From: Clostridia bacterium
GTDB taxonomy: Bacteria > Bacillota > Clostridia > Oscillospirales > Acutalibacteraceae
DNA length: 43,277 nt
Assembly: GCA_900768075.1 (NCBI GenBank)
Contig: CAAGBN010000025.1
Coordinates: forward strand, 1-43,277
Direction: 5' to 3'
Made by a program: the position numbers and the translations under genes
Notes under the pieces: model-generated
The model's input: the letters and a program-made list of their open reading frames with translations, nothing else
What the model was told of the DNA's origin: nothing
The model's database searches: none
Part shown: positions 15,279 through 23,986 of the stretch, one piece after another
How positions within the stretch are numbered: position 1 is the stretch's first letter
How the letters are laid out: the number at the start of each line of letters is the position of its first letter

Positions 15279-15951
15279 AATTGCAGTATTTGTCAATATA
15301 TTCTTCAAGGCAAAGATTTTCTTTAAATATAATTTCTGCAATTTCCTTGCCTACATATCTGTAATGCCAACGCTCATTTGATATGCCCGTTATCTCTACT
15401 TTGTCAGCAGGATATCTTTTTATGAAGCCGTATTTGTGTGCATTTTCCCTGAGCCATTCATAAAATCCCACGCCCTTTGTTACGGCATAATCGGGATTTA
15501 TATCCACAGCAATACCAAGCTGATGCTCACTTGTACCCGGCTGAGCAACCCACTGAAGTGCCATTGCCTCGGCTGATATTCTCGTATTACCCTGATCGAT
15601 ATATTCCTGAATTTTATTATCAAGAATACTCTGTTGCTCATCTTCGCTTCTGTATCCCGACACTACAACAGGTCTATGTCCCTGCGCTCGCATATCATCA
15701 AACATTTTCTGCAAGTCAGGATAGATTCTTTTATCTATCTTTTCACCGTTAGATAAAGTCAGCAAATCGATCTCATATTCATCGGGAATAAAATAATCAT
15801 CATTTACTAACATAAGCTCCCAACCATTATTGAGGGTAGCTTCTTCGGGTTTGGTTAAATTAATATACTCATATTTTATAAGCCATTCAAAGCCTATAAA
15901 TGATATCACTGTTATGGCTACCAAAACTAAACACAACAACTTTTTCTTCAT
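15277..15951 (-). CDS. VanY-like D-alanyl-D-alanine carboxypeptidase (M15B)
   Basis: The 224-residue protein starts with one N-terminal signal anchor (KKKLLCLVLVAITV), so the enzyme faces outside the cell. The peptidase domain carries the M15B zinc motif S-E-H143-Q-L-G-I-A-V-D150 and the C-terminal E-R-W-H196, plus the family's S-G-Y-R-S motif. Such enzymes trim the terminal D-Ala of peptidoglycan stem peptides. The ATG is chosen for GAAAGGGTG upstream; an earlier in-frame start lacks a ribosome site. No vanRS or vanHAX genes lie near, so this is a housekeeping cell-wall enzyme rather than a resistance cluster. Phased CTTAAG boxes upstream suggest response-regulator control. Confidence 0.88.
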   Translation of the reverse strand: MKKKLLCLVLVAITVISFIGFEWLIKYEYINLTKPEEATLNNGWELMLVNDDYFIPDEYEIDLLTLSNGEKIDKRIYPDLQKMFDDMRAQGHRPVVVSGYRSEDEQQSILDNKIQEYIDQGNTRISAEAMALQWVAQPGTSEHQLGIAVDINPDYAVTKGVGFYEWLRENAHKYGFIKRYPADKVEITGISNERWHYRYVGKEIAEIIFKENLCLEEYIDKYCN

Positions 15952-16012
15952 AAAAACACCCTTTCTTTTGCCTGAAAACATCATAAACAAAAGAAGGGGC
16001 AAACGCAATACA

Positions 16013-16051
16013 CTTAAGCAGATCTTAAGTTTTTCGTAATGAAATCTTAAG
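16013..16051 (-). promoter_or_regulatory. phased CTTAAG boxes upstream of the vanY-like gene
   Basis: CTTAAG occurs at 16013, 16024 and 16046, spaced 11 and 22 bases, with a degenerate CGTAAT at the missing 11-base step. Helically phased TTAAG-type repeats are typical of OmpR-family response regulators such as VanR or PhoP. The boxes lie 62-100 bases before the start codon. The first two also form a small hairpin. Confidence 0.4.
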
Positions 16052-16088
16052 AAATATCAAAAACAAATATATTTTGCTGCCGCGAGGC

Positions 16089-16118
16089 GTCACTTTTTGC
16101 TATCGCCCAAAAAGTGAC
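16089..16118. repeat. palindromic intergenic hairpin
   Basis: GTCACTTTTT and AAAAAGTGAC form a 10-bp perfect stem with a ten-base loop, inside flanking CGCG copies. It follows the ZIP gene but has no T run beyond the stem, so it is either an unusual terminator or a copy of an interspersed palindrome. Confidence 0.5.
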
Positions 16119-16138
16119 CAAAAACGCGATATTATTCT

Positions 16139-16909
16139 TTATGAAAGCGCGACATCAAGGCACATCATAACCATAAAGCCTGATATAAAGCCGATACCCG
16201 TCAGGGGATATTTACCCTTATACTCAATCTCAGGCAACATCTCCTGAGAGACAACAAACAGCATCGTGCCTGCCGCAAAGGACAGACAATAAGGCAACAC
16301 AGCCTGAATAAAGCTTGCTGTCAGCAGAGTGAAAAAGGCACCCAAGGGCTCTACAGTACCCGACAGAATACCCACAAAAAAGGCCTTGGATTTAGCTTTG
16401 CCCTCGGCATAAATCGGCATTGATATCACAGCACCCTCGGGAATATTCTGCACAGCAATGCCAAGAGACAGAAGAAAAGCCGAAGCAAAAAGCTGTTCGC
16501 TTTCACTTGCAATAGCTGAGGCATACACACAGCCTACCGCCATACCCTCGGGTATGTTGTGGATAGTCACTGCCAGAATTGTGTTTAAGCTCTTGTACCC
16601 TGCCGCTTTGGATGCCCTGTCGCCCAAAAGAGACACTGTGATTTTTTCAAGGCTTATCATAAAAATACAGCCCGAAACAATACCCACACAGCAGGGAATA
16701 AAGGCAAAACTGCCTAAATGAGAGCTTTCTTCTATAGAGGGTATAATCAGACTCCATACACTTGCCGCAGTCATTATACCGCCTGCAAGAGCCGTCAGAA
16801 AATCGCCTATATAAAAATTAAATTCCCTTTTCATAAACAGTACAAGCCCTGCACCCAGTGCCGTACCGAAAAAGGGAATGAGAATGCCGATTAAAATATC
16901 GCTGTTCAA
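16139..16909 (-). CDS. ZIP family metal transporter
   Basis: The 256-residue integral membrane protein has about eight hydrophobic helices and the ZIP metal-path signatures in helices 4 and 5: H117-N-I-P-E-G and Q154-N-I-P-E-G. It lies in the ZupT/gufA branch, which imports zinc and other divalent metals. The start is a TTG eight bases after GGAGG; the next ATG would remove the first helix. It follows rqcP by 69 bases without a terminator between, so some read-through from the long upstream operon is possible. Metal specificity cannot be read. The loop between helices 3 and 4 lacks the usual His-rich run. Confidence 0.9.
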   Translation of the reverse strand: MNSDILIGILIPFFGTALGAGLVLFMKREFNFYIGDFLTALAGGIMTAASVWSLIIPSIEESSHLGSFAFIPCCVGIVSGCIFMISLEKITVSLLGDRASKAAGYKSLNTILAVTIHNIPEGMAVGCVYASAIASESEQLFASAFLLSLGIAVQNIPEGAVISMPIYAEGKAKSKAFFVGILSGTVEPLGAFFTLLTASFIQAVLPYCLSFAAGTMLFVVSQEMLPEIEYKGKYPLTGIGFISGFMVMMCLDVALS

Positions 16910-16978
16910 TTATATCACCTCCGTGCTTCGCCCTATAATCATTATAGCTGAAAAGGGAGAAACTGACACAAAGGTGCA

Positions 16979-17218
16979 TCAGATTATCTTATACATAAGA
17001 CCTGCATCGTTTTTTGTTGCATGCTCGGTGACAATAAGCACCTGAGCCTTGAGGAGGTTTTCACCCATCTGAATTTCAATGATATCACCGACTTTGACAT
17101 CATAAGATGCTCTTGCGATTTTGCCGTTGACGGTAACGTGCTTTGCATCGCAGACCTCATTGGCAACAGTACGTCTTTTGATAAGACGGGAAACCTTTAA
17201 GTATTTGTCGAGTCGCAT
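16979..17218 (-). CDS. rqcP: RqcP, S4-domain ribosome quality-control factor
   Basis: The 79-residue protein is a single S4 RNA-binding domain with the RqcP (YabO) pattern M-R-L-D-K-Y-L-K-V-S-R-L-I-K-R-R and V-N-G-K-I-A-R-A-S-Y. RqcP assists RqcH in adding C-terminal alanine tails to stalled nascent chains on 50S subunits. In Bacillus its gene follows spoVB and mazG; here the order spoVB-mazG-HU-rqcP is kept, with an inserted non-coding element directly before its ribosome site (AAGGAG). That element could alter its expression relative to the genes upstream. Confidence 0.9.
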   Translation of the reverse strand: MRLDKYLKVSRLIKRRTVANEVCDAKHVTVNGKIARASYDVKVGDIIEIQMGENLLKAQVLIVTEHATKNDAGLMYKII

Positions 17219-17229
17219 AGTTTATCTCC

Positions 17230-17472
17230 TTAATGCAGAATGCATAGTGCATAATGCATAATTATTTTCGCTCGCCGCGCGGCATTACTTTTTCAGCGGA
17301 ATGACTCATCCACCGCTATCGCGGTCCCCTTCCCTAAGAGGGAAGGCAAACCTCTCCGTCACTTCGTGACACCTCTCCTAAAAGGAGAGGCTTTATTTTC
17401 TCGGCGGGCAGGAGTTGTTTTTTTACTTGCTCCCCCGCCATTCTGCATTCTGCATTTTGCATTCTGCATTAA
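17230..17472. mobile_element. 243-bp non-coding element with 15-bp terminal inverted repeats
   Basis: The ends are perfect inverted copies of TTAATGCAGAATGCA (17230-17244 and 17458-17472), extended inward by degenerate heptamers of the type TGCATAA/TGCAGAA. The interior has no gene but holds several palindromes (CCTTCCC/GGGAAGG; CCTCTCC/GGAGAGG) and a core, 17303-17349, that recurs at 43045-43090. It separates HU from rqcP. This is the form of a MITE-like passive element; no transposase was seen. Confidence 0.65.
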
Positions 17473-17498
17473 AAAGAGCCGCTCTAGGCGGCTGTCTT
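17471..17498 (-). terminator. intrinsic terminator after HU
   Basis: AGCCGC and GCGGCT form the stem with loop TCTAG in plus-strand reading; read leftward the stem is followed by five T residues that fall at the edge of the neighbouring inverted repeat. Confidence 0.75.
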
Positions 17499-17499
17499 T

Positions 17500-17772
17500 T
17501 TATTTGATTGCTGACTTGAGTGCAGCGCCTGCTTTGAATGAGGGAACCTTAGCAGCAGCGATTTCGATAGCTGCGCCTGTCTTGGGGTTGTGACCTGTTC
17601 TTGCAGCTCTTTCCTTAACTTCGAATGTACCGAAGCCGATAAGCTGAACCTTGTCACCAGCCTTGAGAGCGTCTTCGATTGAACCGAGAACTGCTGCAAG
17701 AGCCTTTTCTGCGTCCTTCTTTGAGATTTCAGCCTTAGCTGCAACTGCATTGATTAATTCAGTTTTATTCAT
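17500..17772 (-). CDS. HU family DNA-binding protein
   Basis: The 90-residue protein is the full length of HU. It begins MNKTELINAVAAKAEISKKD, has the G-F-G-T-F motif, the DNA-arm tip R-T-G-H-N-P-K-T-G, and ends in the usual basic segment. HU dimers bend and compact DNA. The ATG follows TTTGGAGG; an earlier in-frame start has no ribosome site. It lies after mazG with 43 bases between. A perfect dyad (CGAGA/TCTCG, 17811-17824) overlaps the mazG stop and may stabilise or separate the HU message. Confidence 0.97.
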   Translation of the reverse strand: MNKTELINAVAAKAEISKKDAEKALAAVLGSIEDALKAGDKVQLIGFGTFEVKERAARTGHNPKTGAAIEIAAAKVPSFKAGAALKSAIK

Positions 17773-17815
17773 TTGTTTTTCCTCCAAATAAATTATTTTT
17801 ATATTTTCCACGAGA

Positions 17816-18628
17816 TTAGTCTCGATTGGATACTAAAATTTTCTTCGCCTCATCCCAGAGCTTATCGAGCTCTTCAATAGGCGTATTTTTCATATCGATG
17901 TTTCTTTCCTCTGCAAGCTTTTCAACCACAAGATAACGTGACATAAACTTGTCATTGGCACGGGTAAGCGCCTCTTCGGAATCAACATCGATAAATCTTG
18001 CAACATTGACACAGGAAAAAAGCACATCACCGAACTCGTCTTCTATCTCATCGTGATTTTTATCAGCGATAGCAAGCTTAAGCTCTTTGATTTCGCTTTC
18101 GAGTGCGTCAAGGGCACCTGACATATCATCCCAGTCGAAGCCTGCCTTTTTAGCCTTTGACTGTATCTTCTGCGCTCTCATAAGTGCAGGGAGCTCTCTT
18201 GGCACCTTAAGCATTGATGAGCCCTGAGTCTTCTGACCCTTGGACTTGCGCTTGATGTCATCCCAGTTGCTGAGGACTTCGTCGGTGCTTTCTACCTTTA
18301 CCTCACCGAAAACGTGAGGATGTCTCTCAACGAGCTTTTTGCATACTCCGTCGGTTACATCACCGAAATCGAAGGTGCCTGCTTCCTTTTCCATCTGAGC
18401 GTGGAATACAACCTGAAGAAGCACATCACCAAGCTCTTCCTGAAGAAGGTCATTGTCTTTTTTATTGATAGCTTCGATAACCTCATAGGTTTCTTCGATA
18501 AAACTCTTTTTGATACTCTCGTGAGTCTGCTCTGCATCCCAGGGACAACCACCGGGAGCACGGAGAATTTCCATAATCTTAAGCAGATCATCTATGGAGT
18601 ATTTTTCCTTGAATTCAAAATTTTTCAT
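17816..18628 (-). CDS. mazG: MazG nucleoside triphosphate pyrophosphohydrolase
   Basis: The 270-residue protein has two tandem MazG folds, as in E. coli MazG. The N-terminal half has the G-G-C-P-W-D-A-E-Q-T-H signature and E-E-T-Y-E-V-I-E-A metal site, followed by E-E-L-G-D-V-L-L-Q. The C-terminal half repeats this as D-E-F-G-D-V-L-F. It hydrolyses NTPs and dNTPs to monophosphates, removing damaged nucleotides, and in E. coli also lowers (p)ppGpp. It lies 23 bases after spoVB with GAGG before the ATG, in the same transcript as relA upstream. Confidence 0.95.
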   Translation of the reverse strand: MKNFEFKEKYSIDDLLKIMEILRAPGGCPWDAEQTHESIKKSFIEETYEVIEAINKKDNDLLQEELGDVLLQVVFHAQMEKEAGTFDFGDVTDGVCKKLVERHPHVFGEVKVESTDEVLSNWDDIKRKSKGQKTQGSSMLKVPRELPALMRAQKIQSKAKKAGFDWDDMSGALDALESEIKELKLAIADKNHDEIEDEFGDVLFSCVNVARFIDVDSEEALTRANDKFMSRYLVVEKLAEERNIDMKNTPIEELDKLWDEAKKILVSNRD

Positions 18629-18651
18629 ATGAAAACCTCAATGGATATATT

Positions 18652-20418
18652 TTAACCTAAAAAGCCAAATTTTGCAAGGACTTTCGCAATTTTTTCTCCT
18701 TTTGGAAGCATTAAAACATCATCTTTAACAATTCCTTTAAATATGAGCATAGAAATTGCATAGGTCAGACCGCCTAAACCGACAGAAACGATGCATACAA
18801 GACGGCTTTCAATGCCTAACTTCTCGACAATAAGCCAATTTGATGCAAAGGCAACAACACCGCAGAGAAGACCGCAGATGAAAGGCTTAAGGTAAACTGA
18901 CACGAAATTTATCTTCACCCCGGTCACCTTAAGAAGTGATGTCAGGTTGATAGCGAAGATGATAATATAGCATACGGTTGTGCTTACGGGAGCACCCTTG
19001 ATGTTGATAGCAGGGTTGCCGATAAGAATAAAGTTAAGGATAATCTTTGCACAAGAGCCGATGAAAATAGACTTGATGGGAATATCCATTCTGCCCACAG
19101 CCTGAAGCATATTTGTCATCGGTGAGGTCGCTGCAAAGAGGAAGAGACCTAAGCCGTAAACTATTAAAAGAGGCTCGGCAATAGTGAACATAGCTGACTC
19201 TGAATGATAAAGCAGGTTAAGAATAGGTCTTGCAAGTGCCGCAATACCGAAGCCTGCAGGCATTGCAATCATCATTGTTACACGAAGAGTTGACTCAACT
19301 GTAACCCTGATATCCTTTTTATTCTTGTTTGCCCAGGCAGCAGTAAGTGCAGGAATTGCACTGATACCGAGAGTAAGTGTGATTGTGGGCACAAGGTTTT
19401 TGATGTTAAGCACAGAGCCGTGAGTACCGTAAAGGTAGTTTGAGATACCCTCGTCAAGTGTGCCTGAAAGAGTGAGTGCCTCGCTGTACATCTCCTTGAT
19501 TACATCATAGCCTGTTTCAAGAGCAAACTTAAGTCTTGTTCTGATAGTTGTGTCGTCAATAAGGTTTGAAAGGTTGAGCACAACTGAAGAAAGAGCAATA
19601 GGTGCGGCAGTACGTATAATCTGCTTCATAATTGACTTGTCGCTTTCAGCCGCAGGTGAATTCACAAGCTCTTCTCTTGTAAAGCCGAAGCCTTTGACCT
19701 TATACATAATGAAAAGGTAAACAAGACCGAGTACAGAGCCGAGAGTTACACCTGAAATTGCAACGGCAGCCGCATAGGGATACATAGCTGCAAGTGCCTC
19801 AGCCTCATTTGTAACCTCGATGCCGAAAACAGTTGCGATGCCGTCATCGAGAATATCTGCATTGTAGCTTTTAAGCCACATTTTCATAGCAAGATAGGTA
19901 GCTGCAAGACCTAAGCCCAGCTTTACGGCAGCCTCAATAACCTGAGACACGCCTGTGGGAGTCATATTCTTAAGACCCTCATAATAGCCTCGGAATGAGG
20001 ACATCATACAGCAGAAAAGAATACAGGGAGCTACAACCATTACACTTATGTAGTTTCTCGGCTCACCTACCATCCTTGAATAAGGTATAGCAAGAGCCAT
20101 GAGAAGAATTGTACCCACTGCGCCGACGAAGAAAAACACCTTCTGTGACACGTGGAAGATACGCTGTGCATCCTTGATTCTGCCAAGCTCCATATTCTGT
20201 GAAACAAGCTTTGAAACTGCAATAGGCAGACCTGCCATTGAAATGGCATAAAGAGGGTTATAGATAGCATAAGCGCCTGTGAAATAGCCGTAGCCCTCGG
20301 GGCTTAAGAGGTTCATAAGAGGTATCTTATAAACTGCACCGATAAGCTTGACTATAACAGTTGCAATAGCAAGGACGCCTGCGCCTGTAAGTAAGGTTTG
20401 TTTTTTTCTTTCAGCCAT
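18652..20418 (-). CDS. spoVB: SpoVB/MurJ-like polysaccharide or lipid II flippase
   Basis: The 588-residue membrane protein of the MVF/MOP superfamily has about 14 hydrophobic helices and the opening K-Q-T-L-L-T-G-A-G-V-L, then Y-K-I-P-L-M-N-L-L and G-L-P-I-A-V-S-K-L-V. SpoVB-type proteins move lipid-linked cell-wall precursors across the membrane, in sporulating cells for cortex synthesis. Its position before mazG and rqcP matches the spoVB locus. A helical insert near residue 160 to 180 (LAMKMWLKSYNADILDD) is longer than usual. AAGGAG supports this start over an upstream in-frame one inside the kinase gene. MurJ versus SpoVB substrate cannot be settled from sequence. Confidence 0.85.
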   Translation of the reverse strand: MAERKKQTLLTGAGVLAIATVIVKLIGAVYKIPLMNLLSPEGYGYFTGAYAIYNPLYAISMAGLPIAVSKLVSQNMELGRIKDAQRIFHVSQKVFFFVGAVGTILLMALAIPYSRMVGEPRNYISVMVVAPCILFCCMMSSFRGYYEGLKNMTPTGVSQVIEAAVKLGLGLAATYLAMKMWLKSYNADILDDGIATVFGIEVTNEAEALAAMYPYAAAVAISGVTLGSVLGLVYLFIMYKVKGFGFTREELVNSPAAESDKSIMKQIIRTAAPIALSSVVLNLSNLIDDTTIRTRLKFALETGYDVIKEMYSEALTLSGTLDEGISNYLYGTHGSVLNIKNLVPTITLTLGISAIPALTAAWANKNKKDIRVTVESTLRVTMMIAMPAGFGIAALARPILNLLYHSESAMFTIAEPLLIVYGLGLFLFAATSPMTNMLQAVGRMDIPIKSIFIGSCAKIILNFILIGNPAINIKGAPVSTTVCYIIIFAINLTSLLKVTGVKINFVSVYLKPFICGLLCGVVAFASNWLIVEKLGIESRLVCIVSVGLGGLTYAISMLIFKGIVKDDVLMLPKGEKIAKVLAKFGFLG

Positions 20419-20440
20419 ATTATTTATCTCCTTATCTAAA

Positions 20441-21352
20441 TTAACCGATAAATTCTTTAAGCAGTGAGCTTTCGGGTACATCCCTTTCTGAAAGAGATAT
20501 GAAATGTGAGAGCTTATCCTTAAGCTCCAAAGCCGAATGATAGTATATACTATCACTGCCTATATGGTCAAGTAGTTTTATAGCAATATCTTTAAATATA
20601 CACACCTCATAGGGGTGAATTGAGTCGATTTTTATATCAGCTCTGTCCTTATGGGGAAAAAGGTATCTGTCCTCGCCCATTCTCACACCCTTCCAGAGAT
20701 AAAAGGTATGCTCAACAGCGCTGTTTCTGAAATGATAGTCTCTTATCATACGGCGGATAAAACGCAAATCTCTTTTAGTCAGAAGTACCCTGCCGTCACT
20801 GTAAATTCTCGATGAGATACTGACATAGAGCTTTATCATATTTTCCTTTTCAAGAGGATCGGTTATAAGAGGATTGAGAGCGTGAAGCCCCTCTACAATG
20901 ATGATTTCGTCATCACGGACAGCGACCTGTCTGTAGCCCTCACGAAGCTTTGATTTAAAAGAAAAGTGCGGAAGCATAGCCGTACCCTTATGAAGAAGAT
21001 TTTCCATACATTCCGTAACATAGTCAGTGTCGATAGACCTGACAGTTTCGTAGTCAATGGTACCGTCCTCAAAATAAAAGCTTTCTGTCTGGTCACGGTA
21101 AAAATCATCAAGGGAAATTACAAGACAGTGTCTGCCCTTTTCTTCAAGGGATTTTTTCAGTATATTCGCCGTTGTTGTTTTACCTGATGAGCTTGGGCCT
21201 GCAAGCATAAGAAGCACTCTGCCCTTATGAGAGGTTATTCTCTCACTGACACTGATAAGCTGACTTTTATAGGCTTCTTCGCAGTGAAAAATAAATTCCT
21301 GCTTGTTTTCGCTGACACTGACATTGATTTTCTCAAGGGTTATATCAGGCAT
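20441..21352 (-). CDS. uridine kinase-like nucleoside kinase
   Basis: The 303-residue P-loop protein has Walker A G-P-S-S-S-G-K58-T-T, the S-L-D-D-F-Y motif typical of the phosphoribulokinase/uridine kinase family, and I-V-E-G-L-H-A-L-N. It is longer than classical Udk (about 210 residues); the extra C-terminal part is helical. Members of this longer clostridial group are annotated as nucleoside kinases without a tested substrate. GAGGTG precedes the ATG and overlaps the hemZ stop region, so it is coupled to hemZ upstream and followed by spoVB. Confidence 0.85.
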   Translation of the reverse strand: MPDITLEKINVSVSENKQEFIFHCEEAYKSQLISVSERITSHKGRVLLMLAGPSSSGKTTTANILKKSLEEKGRHCLVISLDDFYRDQTESFYFEDGTIDYETVRSIDTDYVTECMENLLHKGTAMLPHFSFKSKLREGYRQVAVRDDEIIIVEGLHALNPLITDPLEKENMIKLYVSISSRIYSDGRVLLTKRDLRFIRRMIRDYHFRNSAVEHTFYLWKGVRMGEDRYLFPHKDRADIKIDSIHPYEVCIFKDIAIKLLDHIGSDSIYYHSALELKDKLSHFISLSERDVPESSLLKEFIG

Positions 21353-21361
21353 ATATTCACC

Positions 21362-22828
21362 TCAGATACTGAATTTCGAGTAAAACTCGCTTATGTACTG
21401 CTTTCGATTTAATATTTCCTGAAAATTACCTATATATTCATAGGGGTATTTATAGTTGTAAATTCTTTCAATTTCACTGCCGTGAGGAGCTTTCAGCTTT
21501 ATTACAGCACCTGCACCGACAGATAAAATCGTATGGCACTCTTCCATCATATAGATGTTGTAAAGTCCCTCATAGCCTTTTTTAGCCCAACCTACATTTT
21601 CAAGGTTGCCGAGACTCTTACTCTGACGGTACATATAATAAGGCTCATAGCCCGCCGCAGTCAGCTTTGTCTGCACAAGCTCCAGCATTTCAATTGTAAG
21701 TGTGGGCGAATTTGTTTTCTTGCCCTCGGTGACAATGGTGCTTGAACGCTTGAGTGCAAGAGTATGCACAGTGATATTTTCGGGATTCTTACCTATTGCA
21801 GTATCAAGAGTTTCACTGAAGCTTTCGAGTGTATCAGTGGGAAGACCTGCAATAAGATCCATATTGATATTGTCAAAGCCCTTGTCTCTTGCCATAGAGA
21901 AGGCTTCAAGAGTCTGAGCACTTGTGTGGTTTCTGCCGATTTCCTTGAGTACGCTGTCAGAGAAGGTCTGGGGATTGATGCTGATTCTTGTACAGCCACA
22001 GCTTCTTATAACATCTAATTTGTCGCTGTCTATGCTGTCGGGACGACCTGCTTCGATAGTGTATTCGCTGATACCGCTTAAATCGAAGTTTTCGCTAAGG
22101 GCATCAGTTACCCTTTTAAGCTGTGCTGCTGTCAGTACAGTAGGAGTACCGCCACCGATATAGACGCTCTCGAGTCTGAGATTTAAGTCTTTTGCAATTT
22201 TGGAAGTCTCCACGATTTCATCACAGAGCTTTTCAACATATTCGGGAATAAGCTTCTTTGCGCTCTCGTTGGAGTGTGAGATAAATGAGCAGTAGGAGCA
22301 TCTTGTAGGACAGAATGGTACTGACACATAAAGTGAGTATGAATCAGCCTTTGAGCCCTCTATAATAGGAGTCTCATTCTTTGACACCATAAGGGCAAGA
22401 TTTGTTTTATCCTGACTTACCTTAAGCTCATTTATAAAGTAGTCCACTGCCTTTTCTTCACCGAGAGAGGCCATAAGCTTTGTCATCAGCTTTGCAGGGC
22501 GTACACCTGTCAGAATGCCCCAGGGTGGTGTGTAGCCTGTTATCTCACGGAGCATATCATAAAGCATAACTGCCATTTTTCTTTCAAGGTAGCTGTCTTC
22601 ACTTTCGTCGTTGACTCTGCAGCCGAGACAGAATGTGCCCTGACTTTTATAGACATTACCCTGTAAGGAAAGCTCTATGCTGATTTTTGCACCGTCAAGA
22701 GCAAGAAGGCAATAGTCCTCATCCCCGGCAGTGTCCTCAGCTCTGATAATTTTAACATCAGGCAGAAAGACTCTTATAAGATTTTCCATCTCATAATGAT
22801 ATGAGTTATTTCTATTTATAAGATACAT
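21362..22828 (-). CDS. hemZ: HemZ, oxygen-independent coproporphyrinogen dehydrogenase
   Basis: The 488-residue radical SAM enzyme has the cluster motif C173-P-T-R-C177-S-Y-C180 and the G-G-G-T-P motif. The N-terminal extension with P-W-G-I-L-T-G-V-R-P-A-K distinguishes HemZ from HemN and HemW. It converts coproporphyrinogen III to protoporphyrinogen without oxygen, in fitting with an anaerobe; some clostridial HemZ proteins have uncertain roles where haem genes are absent. GAGGAA precedes the ATG with somewhat long spacing. It lies 27 bases after the MBL hydrolase. Confidence 0.9.
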   Translation of the reverse strand: MYLINRNNSYHYEMENLIRVFLPDVKIIRAEDTAGDEDYCLLALDGAKISIELSLQGNVYKSQGTFCLGCRVNDESEDSYLERKMAVMLYDMLREITGYTPPWGILTGVRPAKLMTKLMASLGEEKAVDYFINELKVSQDKTNLALMVSKNETPIIEGSKADSYSLYVSVPFCPTRCSYCSFISHSNESAKKLIPEYVEKLCDEIVETSKIAKDLNLRLESVYIGGGTPTVLTAAQLKRVTDALSENFDLSGISEYTIEAGRPDSIDSDKLDVIRSCGCTRISINPQTFSDSVLKEIGRNHTSAQTLEAFSMARDKGFDNINMDLIAGLPTDTLESFSETLDTAIGKNPENITVHTLALKRSSTIVTEGKKTNSPTLTIEMLELVQTKLTAAGYEPYYMYRQSKSLGNLENVGWAKKGYEGLYNIYMMEECHTILSVGAGAVIKLKAPHGSEIERIYNYKYPYEYIGNFQEILNRKQYISEFYSKFSI

Positions 22829-22855
22829 TTTGTATTAATATTCCTCTCGTTGCCC

Positions 22856-23494
22856 TTATCGGCAAAGTTTCATATAACGGTTGGTCTGCTTTTCATAGGA
22901 AAGGATCGATGTACCCTCGTGACCGGGATAAACCTTGTAGTCCCCCTCGATAGCACCCAGCTTCTTAAGAGAAGAGAGCATTTCATATTCGTCACTGTCG
23001 GGGAAGTCGGTTCTGCCGATAGAGCCTCTGAAAAGGGTATCACCTGTGAAAAGGCAATCCCCTATTTTATAGCAGACACAGCCCTTTGTGTGACCGGGTG
23101 TATGGATAACCTCTATTTCACCGCTGCCAAAGGGTAATCTGTCACCGTCCTTGACTTTGATATCAGCCGTAGCTGAAGCGAAAGGAATTTCCCTTTCAAA
23201 GCGTGAATAGAGACTGCCGACGGCACTTGAAAGCTTGTCACTGTCCTTTTCGTGAACAACAACCTCACCACCGAAAGCATTACGGAATCTTTCAACGCCT
23301 ATCATATGGTCAAAGTGACCGTGAGTCAGGAGAATATATTTAAGATTTTCTATACCCTGAGCCTTGATGAAATCCTTTTGTCTTTCACCGTAGGAGCCGG
23401 GATCTATAAGCAGACTTTCCTTGGTAATCTCATCGGTAACAAGATAGCAGTTAGCCGAAAAGCAAGGGAAGGTCAGTGTAGTGACTTTAAGCAT
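22856..23494 (-). CDS. MBL-fold metallo-hydrolase
   Basis: The 212-residue protein has the metallo-beta-lactamase-fold metal motif T-H58-G-H60-F-D62-H63, the later H-T-P-G-H-T-K-G, F-T-G-D-T-L-F, and the final Y-P-G-H-E. This matches the glyoxalase II-like (YcbL-type) branch. Its place between dtd and hemZ is conserved in Clostridia, which suggests a housekeeping thioesterase or detoxification role, but no substrate is known. The ribosome site GGAAGAAG overlaps the end of dtd. Confidence 0.9.
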   Translation of the reverse strand: MLKVTTLTFPCFSANCYLVTDEITKESLLIDPGSYGERQKDFIKAQGIENLKYILLTHGHFDHMIGVERFRNAFGGEVVVHEKDSDKLSSAVGSLYSRFEREIPFASATADIKVKDGDRLPFGSGEIEVIHTPGHTKGCVCYKIGDCLFTGDTLFRGSIGRTDFPDSDEYEMLSSLKKLGAIEGDYKVYPGHEGTSILSYEKQTNRYMKLCR

Positions 23495-23498
23495 AATA

Positions 23499-23954
23499 TC
23501 ACTTCTTCCATTCGTTAGTATCCATAATTATTGTTACGGGGCCGTCGTTTAAAAGCTCAACCTTCATATCGGCACCGAATTCGCCTGTTGCGACCTTCTT
23601 TACACCAAGATTACGAAGCTCCTGGCAGTATTTAAGGTATAAATCCTCTGCTACATCGGGCTTGGCTGATGAAATAAAGCTCGGTCTTCTGCCGTGGGAG
23701 GTGTCGGCACAGAGTGTAAACTGTGACACAACAAGGACTTCGCCCTCCACCTGGTCAAGCGAAAGATTCATCTTATCGTTTTCGTCGGTGAAGATGCGTA
23801 TACCTGCCGTCTTTTTGGCAAGAAGCTTCATTTCCTCTTCGGTATCGCCCTCAACAACGCCTAAAAGCACAAGAAAGCCCTGGCCGATTTCACCGATGAT
23901 TTTATTTTCAACTGTAACAGAAGCGTGAGTCACACGCTGTATTACTGCTTTCAT
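23499..23954 (-). CDS. dtd: D-aminoacyl-tRNA deacylase
   Basis: The 151-residue protein is full-length DTD. It has the N-terminal M-K-A-V-I-Q-R-V, the active-site motif S-Q-F-T-L-C-A-D, and the cross-subunit motif N-D-G-P-V-T-I. It frees tRNAs mischarged with D-amino acids or glycine. It follows relA in the usual order, but a non-coding element of about 180 bp now separates the two. GGAAGGAA precedes the ATG. Confidence 0.97.
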   Translation of the reverse strand: MKAVIQRVTHASVTVENKIIGEIGQGFLVLLGVVEGDTEEEMKLLAKKTAGIRIFTDENDKMNLSLDQVEGEVLVVSQFTLCADTSHGRRPSFISSAKPDVAEDLYLKYCQELRNLGVKKVATGEFGADMKVELLNDGPVTIIMDTNEWKK

Positions 23955-23986
23955 ATAATTTTTGTTCCTTCCAATATTTAAGCAAA

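Noticed and set aside
16089..16118. Intrinsic terminator after the ZIP gene
   Set aside because: The stem is strong but there is no T tract after it in the leftward direction, so it is listed as a palindromic repeat.
17240..17470. CRISPR-like short repeats around the 17230 element
   Set aside because: The heptamers are adjacent and inverted at the two ends, with no regular spacers.
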